Origin: Archaeoglobales archaeon
GTDB taxonomy: Archaea; Halobacteriota; Archaeoglobi; Archaeoglobales; Archaeoglobaceae
Assembly (NCBI GenBank): GCA_003662985.1
Contig: QMZD01000128.1
Span: 1-5,806, forward strand
DNA length: 5,806 nucleotides
Reading direction: 5' to 3'
Part shown: positions 1 to 4,451 of the stretch, piece after piece
Position numbering within the stretch: position 1 is the stretch's first letter
Layout: the number at the start of each line of letters is the position of its first letter
Program-made: the position numbers and the translations under genes
Notes under the pieces: generated by a model
Database searches by the model: none
Told to the model about the DNA's origin: nothing
What the model saw: the letters and a program-made list of their open reading frames with translations, nothing else

Positions 1-48
1 CCAAATAACCCAAATAACCCAAATAACCAAATAATCCCCAAATCCCCA
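1..48. repeat. C/A-rich imperfect tandem repeat at window edge
   Basis: Imperfect tandem copies of a unit close to CCCAAATAA, with 8-11 bp spacing, degenerate rightward into CCCC-AAAT-CCCC. The complementary strand carries a series of GG, GGG and GGGG runs separated by T/A-rich spacers. The array may continue beyond the left edge, so its full length is unknown. I see no start codon that would make it a convincing gene. Confidence 0.6.
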
Positions 49-131
49 AAAAATCGAGTTATCGATGGGTTTGGGCTGTAGCTATGGTGATAAACTGGTT
101 AATAAACTCTGGCAGATAAGGCCTAAAGCCC

Positions 132-159
132 TCGACACTAAGACTTCGACACCAAGACT
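132..159. repeat. 14-bp direct tandem duplication
   Basis: Two adjacent 14-bp copies (132-145 and 146-159), TCGACACTAAGACT and TCGACACCAAGACT, differ at one base. They lie just upstream of the tRNA promoter. The rest of 1-219 shows no gene I can support. Confidence 0.75.
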
Positions 160-172
160 TTTAGGACCGCAA

Positions 173-181
173 CCTTTAAAA
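173..181 (+). promoter_or_regulatory. Box A (TATA-like) promoter element of tRNA-Pro
   Basis: CCTTTAAAA is centred about 43 bp before the mature tRNA 5' end. Archaeal transcription normally starts about 25 bp after the box centre, giving a predicted start near 203 and a short leader for RNase P to remove. Placement is inferred from sequence only. Confidence 0.5.
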
Positions 182-219
182 GACAGCCAGAATCCAATCA
201 ACTTGAGATCGTAACTTTA

Positions 220-326
220 GGGGCCGTAGGGTAGCCTGGTTATCCTCCCAGCTTGGGGTGCTGGTTGGAGTAAAAAATCCGTAGCCCAAAATGCTGGAGA
301 CCCGAGTTCGAATCTCGGCGGCCCCA
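220..326 (+). tRNA. tRNA-Pro (anticodon GGG), intron-containing
   Basis: A full cloverleaf can be drawn. The 7-bp acceptor stem pairs GGGGCCG (220-226) with CGGCCCC (319-325) perfectly, and A326 is the discriminator. The D-arm GGGT...TCCT has the GG at 238-239. The anticodon stem pairs CCAGC (248-252) with GCTGG (293-297) once the intron is removed, and the loop TTGGGGT places GGG (255-257) as anticodon. The T-arm is CCGAG-TTCGAAT-CTCGG (302-318). G234 and C301 can form the 15-48 Levitt pair. The D-stem is the weakest part, with one G-T wobble and a T-T mismatch. No CCA is encoded. It should decode CCC/CCU proline codons. Confidence 0.95.
259..291 (+). other. 33-nt tRNA intron (position 37/38) with bulge-helix-bulge
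   Basis: Removing 259-291 restores a normal anticodon arm. The flanks fold as a canonical archaeal splicing motif. The outer helix is CCAGC/GCTGG, the central 4-bp helix is TTGG (253-256) with CCAA (286-289), and the inner helix is GCTG (260-263) with TAGC (282-285). The two 3-nt bulges are GGT (257-259) and AAT (290-292), each to be cut after its second base. A small GGA/TCC stem (267-269/278-280) caps an A-rich loop. The splicing endonuclease would be the processing enzyme. Confidence 0.9.
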
Positions 327-348
327 TTTCCGTTTCAACTTTTTAAAC
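327..348 (+). terminator. T-rich terminator after tRNA-Pro
   Basis: The tRNA is followed at once by T-rich sequence including a TTTTT run at 340-344. Oligo-T without a hairpin is the usual archaeal termination signal. The same AT-rich stretch could also be read as a weak TATA element, so the assignment is tentative. Confidence 0.4.
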
Positions 349-390
349 TTTATAGTCGATCACACCGGATCACTTTCACACCACTCAACA

Positions 391-404
391 ATTTTATTTT
401 ATAG
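391..404 (+). promoter_or_regulatory. Candidate TATA box for Cas4-like gene
   Basis: ATTTTATTTTATAG is centred about 24-26 bp before the ATG at 422, so the predicted transcript would start at or next to the start codon (leaderless). No GGTG-type ribosome binding site lies before the ATG, which agrees with a leaderless message. Confidence 0.4.
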
Positions 405-421
405 ATCCATCCCTTCTTTGC

Positions 422-958
422 ATGAATTTCTTCGCTAGCTGGGTTTTTCGCTGTCCGAGATGGATCTATTTCAAGTTGAAGTATCCTGAAATGGAGAGAA
501 TCAACCCAAAACTCAAGAAAGTCGGTGATTTGGGGGAGAGAATCGCATTAGAATTCTTGAAAGAGAAGTATCGTCTTTACTCTACAAGAAAAAGAAGTCT
601 TTACTGTAATGGATTTAGGATTACTGGAAAACCCGACTTCAAGGTTTTGAGGGGGAATGACTTCGAAATCGTGGAGGTGAAAAGAGTATCAAAAATTGCA
701 AGAATCCCTAAGAAAAGATGGATAGCACAGCTCAACCTTTATCTCAAAATGGAAGGGATTGAGAACGGATTCATACTCGAAATATCAAGGGATAAAATTA
801 GAAAAAGCAAGTGGAGGTACAATCAGTCTCTTTTTGATAAAAGCATTGAATTTTACGAAAAAATTTACGAAAGCATCAAGGGGAACGAGATCCCTAAAGG
901 AAGAGTGGGAGAGTGCCTCAACTGCAGTTTTAAAGAGTTATGTTTAAGTCATCGATAG
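422..958 (+). CDS. Cas4-like PD-(D/E)XK Fe-S nuclease, stand-alone
   Basis: This 178-residue protein has the layout of the Cas4/RecB-like nuclease family. An N-terminal FRCPRWIYF (C11) matches the Cas4 CPR motif. The catalytic core follows in order: GKPDFK (D72), EVK (E85, K87), and QLNLY (Q103). It ends with a C165-x2-C168-x5-C174 cluster. C11 plus these three cysteines are the expected ligands of a 4Fe-4S cluster. Cas4 family members are DNA exonucleases/endonucleases that trim prespacers in CRISPR adaptation, but no CRISPR array or cas1/cas2 is present here, so a general DNA-processing role is equally possible. The ATG at 422 is preferred because the next one (491) would lose C11. There is no ribosome binding site. 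The 3' end overlaps the convergent siroheme decarboxylase gene by 10 bp. Family call is fairly firm; role is unknown. Confidence 0.82.
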   Translation: MNFFASWVFRCPRWIYFKLKYPEMERINPKLKKVGDLGERIALEFLKEKYRLYSTRKRSLYCNGFRITGKPDFKVLRGNDFEIVEVKRVSKIARIPKKRWIAQLNLYLKMEGIENGFILEISRDKIRKSKWRYNQSLFDKSIEFYEKIYESIKGNEIPKGRVGECLNCSFKELCLSHR

Positions 959-1968
959 TCTGGATCACGATCTTCTTCTTTGAGGTCTTTGAGGCTGTAG
1001 AGTGTTTTTATCGAATTCACTCCTGGGATTTTCAAAGCTCTGTCCCTTATCTCTTCAATCGGCTCCTTGCTCGATGCATGAACCATAAAATAGAGCGGAT
1101 ATCTCCATTTTTCATCGATTTCCCTTTCAACGAGGTGTGTTATCTCAGGAATGCTTTCTAGCAATTTCAGCGCGACTTTAGCCGTTCTAGCTTTCTCTTC
1201 TGGCTCAACCATATTCATCGCGTTCTCAATGAACCCGATTTTTCTCTCCTTTAAAACCGCATAGAATCCCCTGATAATTCTTAATTCAATCAGCTCTCCG
1301 ATCAAAGAAATTAATTCCCCCTCCCCTAAGCCGTAGTTTTGTGCTATCTTTTTGAATGGTCTTTTTTCTACCTTAAAATTTCTTTCAAGATCGAGTAACA
1401 GGTTAGCATTAACGCCAACCTCCTCAACCTTTGGAACAGATGAATTCTCAATTCCCGCCTCGCTATAGGAAACACCTCGAAAAAGATCGTACTTCACATC
1501 CATCTTGTAAACTCTCTTGGATGGGAGGTAAACGTAATCACTGACGGAGCACTCCTCCATTATCTTCTCTACAAGCCCTTTCAACCTCTCTGGAGTTCTC
1601 TCTTTTATGGTAAACCAGACGTTGTATCTCTCATCGTCTCTCAGATAGTTATGCTTTGGGTGGTAGGAATTGATGATCTGGGTAACTTTTGTGATATCTT
1701 CCGAATTAACTCGAGCTCCGACGAGTGCTGCAAATCCGATCTCCCTGAAGGCCTTGTAATTCAGCTGTGCCCCTATCCTCTTTATCACCCCTTTCTTTAG
1801 AAAATCTCTTGTCTTCTCAAAAATATAATCGACTTTTAATTCAGTAAAATCTGATAAATCAAAATACGGCTCCTCGGAAAGGGGAAAATTGTACTGTAGG
1901 GCCATCAGAAGAGCCTTCTCTTTTTCACCAAATTTCTCCAACCCGGAGGTCGTATTGGCTGATGCCAT
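949..1968 (-). CDS. ahbAB: Siroheme decarboxylase, fused AhbA-AhbB type
   Basis: This 339-residue protein holds two copies of the AhbA/AhbB/NirDLGH fold (Lrp/AsnC-like). The first copy spans about residues 10-165 and the second about 185-335. Copy 1 has GVIKRIGAQLNYKAFREIGF and HNYLR-DDERYNVWFT (106-120), the AhbA/NirD-type active-site signature. Copy 2 has ELRIIRGFYAVL and ITHLVERE...WRYPLYFMVHA (276-298), the AhbB/NirL-type form. AhbA and AhbB together remove the C12 and C18 acetate carboxyls of siroheme to give 12,18-didecarboxysiroheme, the first committed step of the alternative heme pathway of archaea and sulfate reducers. They are often separate proteins of about 150-180 residues; a fusion is known for the paralogous NirDL of heme d1 synthesis. 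The gene starts 6 bp after the stop of the precorrin-2 dehydrogenase gene, so they are almost certainly co-transcribed. Its ribosome binding site is weak. Confidence 0.88.
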   Translation of the reverse strand: MASANTTSGLEKFGEKEKALLMALQYNFPLSEEPYFDLSDFTELKVDYIFEKTRDFLKKGVIKRIGAQLNYKAFREIGFAALVGARVNSEDITKVTQIINSYHPKHNYLRDDERYNVWFTIKERTPERLKGLVEKIMEECSVSDYVYLPSKRVYKMDVKYDLFRGVSYSEAGIENSSVPKVEEVGVNANLLLDLERNFKVEKRPFKKIAQNYGLGEGELISLIGELIELRIIRGFYAVLKERKIGFIENAMNMVEPEEKARTAKVALKLLESIPEITHLVEREIDEKWRYPLYFMVHASSKEPIEEIRDRALKIPGVNSIKTLYSLKDLKEEDRDPDYR

Positions 1969-1974
1969 AGTGAT

Positions 1975-2670
1975 CTAGAAGGTGAGAGATTTTGATTTAG
2001 GTACTCTCTTTCCGCTGACGTATTCCTGAACGAGTTTTTCTGCCAGACTTTTAGCCTCTTCAACGTTTCCATCTCTAACCAGGGATCTAAACTCTTTATC
2101 AGAACTTATCTCGAAATAAAGGCTCATCCTTAGATCTATTGGAACCTTTTCTGCTTTCATGTATTTTTTGAGATATTCCATTGCCCTTAAAAGATAGATC
2201 TTCTCATCATCCTTTTTCAGCATTTCCAAGATAGAATCTCTTATCATTCTCGCCACAACACCGCTTTTACCCTCTGTTGTCACCGCAAACCTGATGCCCT
2301 CGTACTCTCCATCAAACGGAACCACAACTTCCGTCTGCGAGGAGTCGTTAGCCAAGTTCAAAAGACACTTCTTCTTTGCAGCTAAATTCTTTGCAACCTC
2401 ATTAAGCTTTAGATCTCCAACCGCAATCGTTACGAAATGTGCCCACTCAAAGAGGGGTTCTAAATTGAAGGTATTTGCATCTTCTTCTATAAGCTTAAGT
2501 CTCGGATTGTTTTTCTCCAACTCCTTAATTTCAGGAATGAATTCGAGGCTTAAAACTCTGACATTTGCTCCCGCGTCAAGGAATTTTTTAGCCCTGGATG
2601 TACCAACCTCACCTCCTCCGATTATCAGAACATTTTTCCCTGCCATTTCAATGTAGAGGGGAATCCTCAT
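1975..2670 (-). CDS. Precorrin-2 dehydrogenase / putative sirohydrochlorin ferrochelatase
   Basis: The product is a Met8p / CysG-N-terminal homologue of 231 residues. It oxidises precorrin-2 to sirohydrochlorin with NAD+; some family members also insert iron to give siroheme. Evidence: an N-terminal PLYIEMAGKNVLIIGGGEVG Rossmann motif (GGGEVG at residues 18-23), then NLANDSS with D109 at the position of the family's catalytic aspartate, and FAVTTEGKSGVVARMIRD (about 128-145), which matches the usual STGGKSP-x-ARxxR block. A helical C-terminal domain follows. I chose the ATG at 2670: homologues begin at this point, GGTGAG (2679-2674) lies a few bases upstream, and a TATA box is about 26 bp away. 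A GTG at 2688 and an ATG at 2673 are in-frame alternatives (237 and 232 residues). It heads an operon with the siroheme decarboxylase. Confidence 0.9.
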   Translation of the reverse strand: MRIPLYIEMAGKNVLIIGGGEVGTSRAKKFLDAGANVRVLSLEFIPEIKELEKNNPRLKLIEEDANTFNLEPLFEWAHFVTIAVGDLKLNEVAKNLAAKKKCLLNLANDSSQTEVVVPFDGEYEGIRFAVTTEGKSGVVARMIRDSILEMLKKDDEKIYLLRAMEYLKKYMKAEKVPIDLRMSLYFEISSDKEFRSLVRDGNVEEAKSLAEKLVQEYVSGKRVPKSKSLTF

Positions 2671-2673
2671 CAT

Positions 2674-2679
2674 CTCACC
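2674..2679 (-). promoter_or_regulatory. Ribosome binding site deciding the precorrin-2 dehydrogenase start
   Basis: On the minus strand GGTGAG ends 3 bp before the ATG at 2670, and directly abuts the ATG at 2673. It fits the archaeal anti-Shine-Dalgarno pattern (GGTGAT). It favours 2670 and lies downstream of the alternative GTG at 2688. It would be used only if transcription begins upstream of it. Confidence 0.4.
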
Positions 2680-2690
2680 AACTCTCACAG

Positions 2691-2700
2691 AATTTAAAAA
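2691..2700 (-). promoter_or_regulatory. Candidate TATA box of the siroheme/heme operon
   Basis: The minus strand reads TTTTTAAATT, centred about 26 bp before the ATG at 2670. That would make the message leaderless or nearly so, and would put the GTG at 2688 outside the transcript. A weaker AAATAAA further upstream (about 2709-2715) would give a leader that includes the GGTGAG site. Confidence 0.45.
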
Positions 2701-2732
2701 GGTAGTGGTTTATTTGTCTGGCCAGATTTAGC

Positions 2733-2743
2733 CGATTTAATCG
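2733..2743. repeat. 11-bp palindrome between divergent genes (possible operator)
   Basis: CGATT-T-AATCG is a perfect inverted repeat around a single central base. It lies about 33 bp upstream of the TATA box of the minus-strand heme operon and about 85 bp before the plus-strand gene. A partly overlapping direct repeat GATTTA (2725-2730 and 2734-2739) is also present. An operator role is inference only. Confidence 0.3.
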
Positions 2744-2827
2744 AGCAGAATTTCAAAGAACATCAAAAAACATCATAATCATGTCAATTTCCTAAAAGTT
2801 ATCTCCTTTTTATCTTTTGTATAATTT

Positions 2828-3394
2828 ATGGACAGAAATTTCCTGGTGATGTTCATCTTTCTCACCCTGCTCGTCTCCATAACTATGTATGTAAACGATG
2901 CTGGAATACCCAAACAAAGTGACAAGGTTGAAGCGAAGTTCCTCAATTTAGGTGAACAGTTGGGTGAGCAAATCCAAGAGCAAACCCAAGAGTATAATAA
3001 GGATTGCAAAGAGCCAACCAAGCTAAGCGAGCAAAACGAGCAAAATCCTGAGAGCCTCAAGAAATTCACAGTTGAGGTTTTAGAGGTAAAGGAAACGGCT
3101 CTCCTGACCAGAGACATTAAAGCTAGACTGACAAACAATTATGAAGACGTGAGGAACGTCGAGATAAAATTTGAACTAAAGCTCGATGGTGAGAGGATAA
3201 AGATAAACGGGAAAGACTATATCATACTTTACATCGGTAACATGAAAAAGGGAGAAAGCGTTGTGAGGGAGGTTGAGGTAAATATAGACTTCTTCGATGG
3301 AATAAAGATTAGGGATAAAGGTTACGTTGATGCCATTTTAACCGTCTTCTATGACGGGGGATCTGAAACGGCAAAATATAGGTTAAATGTTTGA
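2828..3394 (+). CDS. Hypothetical membrane-anchored or secreted protein
   Basis: I do not recognise a named family. The 188-residue product has a short polar start (MDRN), then one hydrophobic segment at about residues 5-21 (LVMFIFLTLLVSITMYV), which is a signal peptide or a single membrane anchor. Residues about 38-78 are low-complexity, rich in Gln, Glu and Asn, and look like a flexible linker with one Cys (C60). Residues about 80-188 alternate hydrophobic and polar residues as in a beta-sandwich; the pattern DIKARLTNNYEDVRNVEIKF...YIGNMKKGESVVREVEV resembles CARDB or FxLYD-type domains of archaeal surface proteins. Most of the protein should face outside the cell. The ATG at 2828 has no ribosome binding site. 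It is divergent from the heme operon and convergent with thiD. The beta-sandwich assignment is tentative. Confidence 0.72.
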   Translation: MDRNFLVMFIFLTLLVSITMYVNDAGIPKQSDKVEAKFLNLGEQLGEQIQEQTQEYNKDCKEPTKLSEQNEQNPESLKKFTVEVLEVKETALLTRDIKARLTNNYEDVRNVEIKFELKLDGERIKINGKDYIILYIGNMKKGESVVREVEVNIDFFDGIKIRDKGYVDAILTVFYDGGSETAKYRLNV

Positions 3395-3409
3395 TTTGAA
3401 TGTTTGATT
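3386..3409. repeat. 11-bp direct repeat across a stop codon
   Basis: AATGTTTGATT occurs at 3386-3396 and again at 3399-3409, a 13-bp period. The first copy contains the last codons and TGA stop of the hypothetical protein gene; the second fills most of the 33-bp gap to thiD. It looks like a local tandem duplication. Confidence 0.7.
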
Positions 3410-3422
3410 CCTTGATCTTTTT

Positions 3423-3444
3423 GAAGTTCAATCGAAGTTCAATG
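3423..3444. repeat. 11-bp tandem duplication at the 3' end of thiD
   Basis: GAAGTTCAATC (3423-3433) is followed directly by GAAGTTCAATG (3434-3444). The pair spans the last codons and the stop of thiD (minus strand), so the stop could have been created or moved by the duplication. Confidence 0.7.
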
Positions 3445-4291
3445 CTGGATCGGAGCATGGAAGGCATTTTCCTGTAAGTCTGGCTCTCTTTACGGATTCA
3501 AGAAGGTAAAGCCGTGAATGTCTTGTAGCATCCTCGAGACTATCACCCTTCGAGAGATAGCATGTCAGGGCTGAACTGTAAATGCATCCGGTTCCCCTTA
3601 TCTCAACGGGAGAAAACTCCGCCTCTACGGTAAATGCTTTTTCACCCTCCAAAACAACATCAACTCCCTTAAGTTTTCCTCCCGTTATTACAACAGAGGA
3701 ATTAAGTCTCCTTGAAATGATCCTGGCCGCCTCCTCAGCTGAACTTATATCCTCGATTTTTCTTCCTGATAGGAGTTCTGCCTCTTCAACGTTTGGAGTT
3801 ACAACATCAACTACGTTTGAAAGAAACTCAGCAACCTCAACAAAATTTTCATTGAAAAATTCGAGTTTCGTTGTGGATTTTATGATGGGATCCCATACGA
3901 CAGGTCCCTTCTTACCGAGTCCGTAGCTTTTGAGTAAATCTACAACAACCTTTGCGATTTCGATGGAATTGAGAAGTCCGATTTTAACTCCCGCGATGAG
4001 TTTGTCTTCAAGAATGGAGCTTAACTGCTTTTCAACCGCTGAAGGAGAAACAAGCTCGAATCCATATCCCTTGCATGTGTTCTGGAAGGTCAATGCGGTA
4101 ACAACACCGCATGGGTGGAAGCCGAGAGCCCTTATCACCCTCACATCCAATAGCAGTCCCGCACAACCCGATGGATCTAAGCCAGCGATGGAAATCAAAG
4201 AAGGCTTCCTGTATTCTTTCTTTTGATCTCTTTGACCCTTTTGACCTTTTTGACCTTTCTGGCTTCCTTTGAAATCTTTTTTCTCTTCCAT
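3428..4291 (-). CDS. thiD: Hydroxymethylpyrimidine/phosphomethylpyrimidine kinase
   Basis: A ribokinase-fold ThiD of 287 residues that phosphorylates HMP and HMP-phosphate with ATP to supply the pyrimidine half of thiamine diphosphate. Diagnostic blocks: SIAGLDPSGCAGLLLD (34-49), VVTALTFQNT with Q70 of the pyrimidine pocket, AGVKIGLL (100-107), VVWDP (131-135), VVTPNVEEAELLSG (163-176) and the anion-hole/catalytic RGTGC (232-236, C236). Oddities: GC where GG is usual in the first block, VITGG where a lysine (VKGG) is common, and a C-terminal CLPC (276-279). Residues 1-28 are a basic KGQ-repeat extension before the fold. It stops near residue 287 without the ThiN domain fused to many archaeal ThiDs. 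No methionine other than M1 precedes the fold; a TTG at residue 32 is a less likely start. The gene is divergent from argJ. Confidence 0.9.
   Translation of the reverse strand: MEEKKDFKGSQKGQKGQKGQRDQKKEYRKPSLISIAGLDPSGCAGLLLDVRVIRALGFHPCGVVTALTFQNTCKGYGFELVSPSAVEKQLSSILEDKLIAGVKIGLLNSIEIAKVVVDLLKSYGLGKKGPVVWDPIIKSTTKLEFFNENFVEVAEFLSNVVDVVTPNVEEAELLSGRKIEDISSAEEAARIISRRLNSSVVITGGKLKGVDVVLEGEKAFTVEAEFSPVEIRGTGCIYSSALTCYLSKGDSLEDATRHSRLYLLESVKRARLTGKCLPCSDPALNFD
4222..4266. repeat. 9-bp tandem repeat encoding the ThiD KGQ tract
   Basis: Five consecutive 9-bp units on the plus strand: TTTGATCTC, TTTGACCCT, TTTGACCTT, TTTGACCTT, TCTGGCTTC. The inner units are nearly identical. Because the unit is a multiple of three, copy-number change keeps frame. 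On the minus strand it encodes GSQKGQKGQKGQRDQ (about residues 9-23). Confidence 0.85.
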
Positions 4292-4312
4292 GTGTTTTTT
4301 TATCCAGTTGGA

Positions 4313-4322
4313 ATTAAATAAT
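4313..4322 (-). promoter_or_regulatory. Candidate TATA box of thiD
   Basis: The minus strand reads ATTATTTAAT, centred about 26 bp from the ATG at 4291. This predicts a transcript starting at or next to the start codon. No ribosome binding site is seen before the ATG, consistent with a leaderless message. No TPP-riboswitch-like sequence was recognised upstream. Confidence 0.45.
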
Positions 4323-4344
4323 TTAGGCTTTTAGGCCTTGGCTA

Positions 4345-4369
4345 AGTTTTTGGCGTTAGTCAAAAAACT
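4345..4369. repeat. Inverted repeat between thiD and argJ
   Basis: AGTTTTT (4345-4351) and AAAAACT (4363-4369) are perfect 7-bp arms around an 11-base centre. An alternative pairing uses TGGC (4351-4354) with GCCA (4370-4373). It sits between the two divergent promoters. A regulatory role is speculative. Confidence 0.4.
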
Positions 4370-4392
4370 GCCAGATTACAGCCAACCCATAA

Positions 4393-4410
4393 CTAAGATT
4401 ATCACCTTAG
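4393..4410. repeat. CTAAG/CTTAG inverted repeat upstream of argJ TATA box
   Basis: CTAAG (4393-4397) and CTTAG (4406-4410) form an inverted repeat with an 8-bp spacer, ending 12 bp before the argJ TATA box. This is a typical place for an activator or repressor site in archaea, but the arms are short and could arise by chance. Confidence 0.3.
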
Positions 4411-4421
4411 ATTCTAAAATG

Positions 4422-4430
4422 ATTTATAAA
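4422..4430 (+). promoter_or_regulatory. TATA box of argJ
   Basis: ATTTATAAA is the best TATA match in the window. Its centre is about 26 bp before the ATG at 4452, with an A-rich TFB-recognition-like stretch (CTAAAATG) just upstream. It places the transcription start at about 4452 and so rules against start codons further upstream. Confidence 0.6.
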
Positions 4431-4451
4431 CAACAGAGAATCAGTTCTTCC

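Noticed and set aside
1..48. Possible CRISPR array
   Set aside because: Units are only about 8-11 bp and directly adjacent, with no unique spacers of 30-40 bp; this is a simple tandem repeat despite a Cas4-like gene nearby.
220..326. tRNA gene as a mobile-element attachment site
   Set aside because: No second copy of the tRNA 3' end and no integrase gene is in the window.
940..1161. 73-codon open frame on the plus strand
   Set aside because: Antisense to the C-terminal AhbB-like half; no independent support.
2294..2656. 120-codon open frame on the plus strand
   Set aside because: Antisense to the conserved precorrin-2 dehydrogenase; low-complexity product, no promoter or ribosome binding site.
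2671..2688. GTG start at 2688 for precorrin-2 dehydrogenase
   Set aside because: It lies only about 8 bp from the best TATA box and upstream of the GGTGAG site; homologues start near the ATG at 2670.
2779..3138. 119-codon open frame on the minus strand
   Set aside because: Shadow of the Gln/Glu-rich hypothetical protein gene; Ser/Leu/Cys-rich composition is what antisense of that linker would give.
3582..4226. Two open frames (3582-3926 and 3930-4226) on the plus strand
   Set aside because: Both are antisense to thiD, whose conserved motifs cover the same stretch; the products are Ser/Thr-rich and unrecognisable.
4292..4451. TPP riboswitch upstream of thiD
   Set aside because: I find no CUGAGA-type core on the minus strand, and the predicted transcript start leaves almost no leader.
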